From Deltaproteobacteria bacterium (GTDB taxonomy: Bacteria > Desulfobacterota > GWC2-55-46 > DRQE01): 7,727 nucleotides of DNA. Location: positions 1 through 7,727 of the forward strand of contig DAOVKH010000078.1 in NCBI GenBank assembly GCA_030631875.1, written 5' to 3'. The position numbers were made by a program, and so were the translations under genes. Below are positions 5,882-7,727 of the stretch, one piece after another. Numbering within the stretch: position 1 is the first letter of the stretch; every line of letters starts with the position of its first letter. Below the pieces are notes generated by a model. It saw only the letters and a list, made by a program, of their open reading frames with translations. It did no database searches and was not told where the DNA came from.

Positions 5882-6700
5882 CTATTTGTAAATATCACCA
5901 GGTAATTTTAACTTAATTTTATTGGTCTCAACATTATCTAAACCCTTAGCTATATCAACTAACACCACCCAATACTCGCCATCATGTTTATCTAACATGA
6001 CAATAAGCTTCTCCTGATTAAACCAATGATACTCACCCTTCGGAAATACAAAATGTCGTAGTTTTTCGGACTCAACCCACACAAAGTAAGTTTTCTTTTC
6101 AACATTTTCAGGTGGGTAGATTGGATAACCAACATCTTCACTTAAACCAATATTCTTAAGAATACCTATTCGTCCACCCTTCTTCTTAAAAAGCTCGTAT
6201 TCTTTGGCCATCACACCAACTCTATTGTCCAATGGTGATTTACTTAAATCATATATCAATATAAGATCACTTCTAACCTCTGGAGGAGCAAACCTTGGGT
6301 AAAATTTTTCATAAATAAGATAATTCTTGGTTTCAGAAAAACGAGGCCTATAGCAAAGAATGACATCAATTACTTCATTTTCTAACAAATCCACAATCGC
6401 TACTGCCGATCCTGCATTCTGTACGCCACCAAAAACAATCATGCGATCTTTTACGACGTTAAGGCTTACCACCTCAGTTATCATATTCTCTAGCTTTATC
6501 TCAGAATCTTTCCTTGAAACCTTATTGCTAACATCGAAAACAAACCTGCGCCTACCTTCTTCTAAATCTTCATCTTGAACAAGCTCAATCGCATACTTAT
6601 CGCTTTCAGCACTCATATTTTCGTTAAATGCGAAAACCTCAACGCCACTATTAAGAACAAGCAGGGCAAGCACAAAGCAAAATATTCTTAAATATCTCAT
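5882..6700 (-). CDS. Exported protein of unknown function (AT-rich orphan)
   Basis: This 272-residue product starts with a clear Sec signal peptide: MRY-R, hydrophobic core FCFVLALLVLNSGV, likely cut after EVFA at residue 24. The mature part has no membrane helix and no motif I recognise. It is rich in short beta-type strands with charged turns, such as MIVFGGVQNAGSAVAIVDLLEN, LILIYDLSKSPLDNRVG and YFVWVESEKLRHFVF. This resembles a strand-rich or beta-propeller-like fold, but that is only an impression. The gene is visibly more AT-rich than ilvE, cheB or the deacylase, with more AAA, TTA and AAT codons, consistent with later acquisition. The ribosome site is weak (AGGGAA, ten bases from ATG). 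A candidate promoter lies just upstream, and REP-like palindromes follow its stop codon. It may be periplasmic or surface-exposed; no partner is evident. Confidence 0.8.
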   Translation of the reverse strand: MRYLRIFCFVLALLVLNSGVEVFAFNENMSAESDKYAIELVQDEDLEEGRRRFVFDVSNKVSRKDSEIKLENMITEVVSLNVVKDRMIVFGGVQNAGSAVAIVDLLENEVIDVILCYRPRFSETKNYLIYEKFYPRFAPPEVRSDLILIYDLSKSPLDNRVGVMAKEYELFKKKGGRIGILKNIGLSEDVGYPIYPPENVEKKTYFVWVESEKLRHFVFPKGEYHWFNQEKLIVMLDKHDGEYWVVLVDIAKGLDNVETNKIKLKLPGDIYK

Positions 6701-6722
6701 CTTATTATATTTCCCTATCTTT

Positions 6723-6751
6723 ATTCAAACCCTTGCAGTTCAGCATGACAA
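6723..6751 (-). promoter_or_regulatory. Weak candidate promoter of the exported protein gene
   Basis: TTGTCA (6751-6746) and TTGAAT (6728-6723) are separated by 17 bases, matching the consensus at 5/6 and 4/6 positions. The site falls between element B and the ATG at 6700 and would give a leader of about 15-20 bases. Confidence 0.3.
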
Positions 6752-6765
6752 AGCCCCCACCTCAC

Positions 6766-6889
6766 GCGGCAAAGAGAAATCTTCGTAATCAAGGCACGCA
6801 AAAGATTGAGAGTGAGTCGCACTTTTATGTGCGTCGAACGATTCAATCTTGAAGCGTAACGCAGAGTACGGAGATTTATCGCGCCGCCC
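6766..6889 (-). repeat. Nested palindromic element B, 3' of the deacylase gene
   Basis: Second copy of element A, about 124 bases. The outer pairing is GCGGC (6766-6770) with GCCGC (6883-6887). Next, GAGAAATCTTCGTA (6774-6787) pairs with TACGGAGATTTATC (6867-6880) except for one mismatch and one G-T pair. Then AAGATTGA (6802-6809) pairs perfectly with TCAATCTT (6843-6850). At the tip, CGCAC (6818-6822) pairs with GTGCG (6829-6833) around TTTTAT. Stems differ in sequence from element A but remain paired, while the loop and both ends are conserved. On the minus strand it begins immediately after the TAG of the deacylase gene. The exported protein gene follows 65 bases beyond it. Confidence 0.75.
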
Positions 6890-7727
6890 CTATTCAAAGA
6901 CGGCTTTAACAGCCCTCCCAGGAAATTCTTTCTTATAAAAGCCAACGGGGTCTTTTATAACCACCCCCCCAACCAAGACATAATCAATCCCCTCGGAGAA
7001 ACCATTTGGTTTTTCAACCGTTGCCATGTCTTTAACCTTCTTCGGGTCGAATATAATGATATCAGCGTCGGCTCCGCGCTGGATGCGCCCTTTGCGCTTT
7101 AGGCTCGGCACGCTCGCCTCCAACCTCTTTGCCGGCATTATCGTCATCTTCCTTAGAGCTTCCATGAGAGTCAGCTCACCACCTTCACGCACGTATACGG
7201 CAAGGGTGCGCGCGAACGCCCCGGCACCGCGCGGATGGTTATTGAGGGGTGGCTCGAGTATGCCGTCGCTCCCTATCATAACAAATGGCGCGCGCATGGC
7301 GAGTGTAATCTCATCCTCGGGCATGGCATAAGCCACGGCCAACTTACCGAGTTTTTTGTACTTATTAAAGCTCTTCTTCGTCAGCCTCTCGGTGGAGCCG
7401 CCTAATTTAAGGTCTTTATAATCTATGCGGAAACGCTTTTGCCAACCCTTACTGAAGCGTGCCGAGCTTAGATAGGTCGCCCAATAAGAATACGGGTATG
7501 TACATGCCGTAACGTCAACACCGTCTTTTCTTGCTTTCCGTAGCATCTCTAAGGAACGCTCCATAGAGAAAGTGCCGCCGGTGGAGTTTATGTGGTCTAT
7601 ATGTATGGCCGCACCCGTTTCTTTGGCCAAATCAAGGACTTCATTTAGGGCCTCTATATTCGTACCCGGCTCCTCCATATCGGAGTGGCGGATGTGAAAG
7701 AATACAGGTACGTTATGAGCTACGGCT
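6890..7727 (-). CDS. N-acyl-D-amino-acid deacylase-like amidohydrolase, C-terminal part (cut by window edge)
   Basis: The last 278 residues are visible, and the frame is open to the window edge (FFHIRHSD precedes the first internal Met). It fits the D-aminoacylase branch of the amidohydrolase superfamily, metal-dependent TIM-barrel enzymes that remove acyl groups from N-acyl-D-amino acids. Numbering from the first visible codon, landmarks are HIRHSD (11-16), the metal-region HIDH (42-45), GVDVTACTYPYSYWAT (69-84), the catalytic Asp in MIGSDG (D154), NHPRGAGAFARTL (163-175), a helix with LMEALRKMT, MPAKRLE, and the closing beta-sandwich strands GADADIIIFDPKKV and VLVGGVVIKD. The usual Asp in the DxYPY stretch reads Cys, so substrate and exact activity are uncertain; dihydropyrimidinase-like or D-glutamate deacylase activity is possible. 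The start is outside the window. The stop TAG abuts element B. Confidence 0.88.
   Translation of the reverse strand, partial: AVAHNVPVFFHIRHSDMEEPGTNIEALNEVLDLAKETGAAIHIDHINSTGGTFSMERSLEMLRKARKDGVDVTACTYPYSYWATYLSSARFSKGWQKRFRIDYKDLKLGGSTERLTKKSFNKYKKLGKLAVAYAMPEDEITLAMRAPFVMIGSDGILEPPLNNHPRGAGAFARTLAVYVREGGELTLMEALRKMTIMPAKRLEASVPSLKRKGRIQRGADADIIIFDPKKVKDMATVEKPNGFSEGIDYVLVGGVVIKDPVGFYKKEFPGRAVKAVFE

Noticed and set aside
6721..6945. Minus-strand open frame of 74 codons across element B
   Set aside because: It starts inside the deacylase gene in another frame and runs through the palindrome; the conserved feature there is base pairing, not codons.
7026..7331. Plus-strand open frame of 101 codons
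   Set aside because: Antisense shadow of the deacylase coding region.

Overview
All recognisable genes in this window lie on the minus strand, so the biological order runs from position 7727 down to 1. The content points to a motile or surface-sensing Gram-negative bacterium. There is a chemotaxis-type CheB/CheA pair, a CheB fused to a PATAN (DUF4388) domain, exported proteins with Sec signals, and frequent ATA isoleucine codons at moderate GC. A lineage near the former Deltaproteobacteria would fit, but this is a weak inference because no phylogenetic marker gene is present.

Layout from right to left. (1) 7727-6890: C-terminal part of an N-acyl-D-amino-acid deacylase-like amidohydrolase. 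(2) 6889-6766: a long nested palindrome (element B) starting right after its stop codon. (3) 6700-5882: an AT-rich orphan gene for an exported protein. (4) 5880-5825: two tandem GTAG/GGGC-GCCC REP-like palindromes. (5) 5799-5134: two small tandem three-helix membrane protein genes, both apparently starting at ATC behind strong Shine-Dalgarno sites. (6) 5112-4198: ilvE, the branched-chain aminotransferase, 21 bases after the second membrane gene and probably in the same transcript. (7) 4198-4076: element A, a second copy of the nested palindrome, again starting at a stop codon. (8) 3954-2422: an exported protein made of about 20 MORN repeats, with its own TTGACA promoter. (9) 2421-2160: an intergenic region with a 27-base hairpin and a candidate promoter. 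(10) 2159-501: the PATAN-receiver-CheB protein. (11) 501-1: the start of cheA, coupled to cheB by a TAGTG overlap.

The best functional reading is a chemosensory output module (CheB-like plus CheA) at the left end. The signal presumably feeds a pathway whose other genes lie beyond position 1. The middle is a mixed housekeeping and cell-envelope region broken up by palindromic elements. The most unusual signals are three. First, elements A and B keep their ends and hairpin loop while their stems changed by paired substitutions, and both abut a stop codon. Second, the two membrane protein paralogues appear to share ATC start codons. Third, the CheB-like protein keeps the catalytic Ser and Asp but has lost the usual His.
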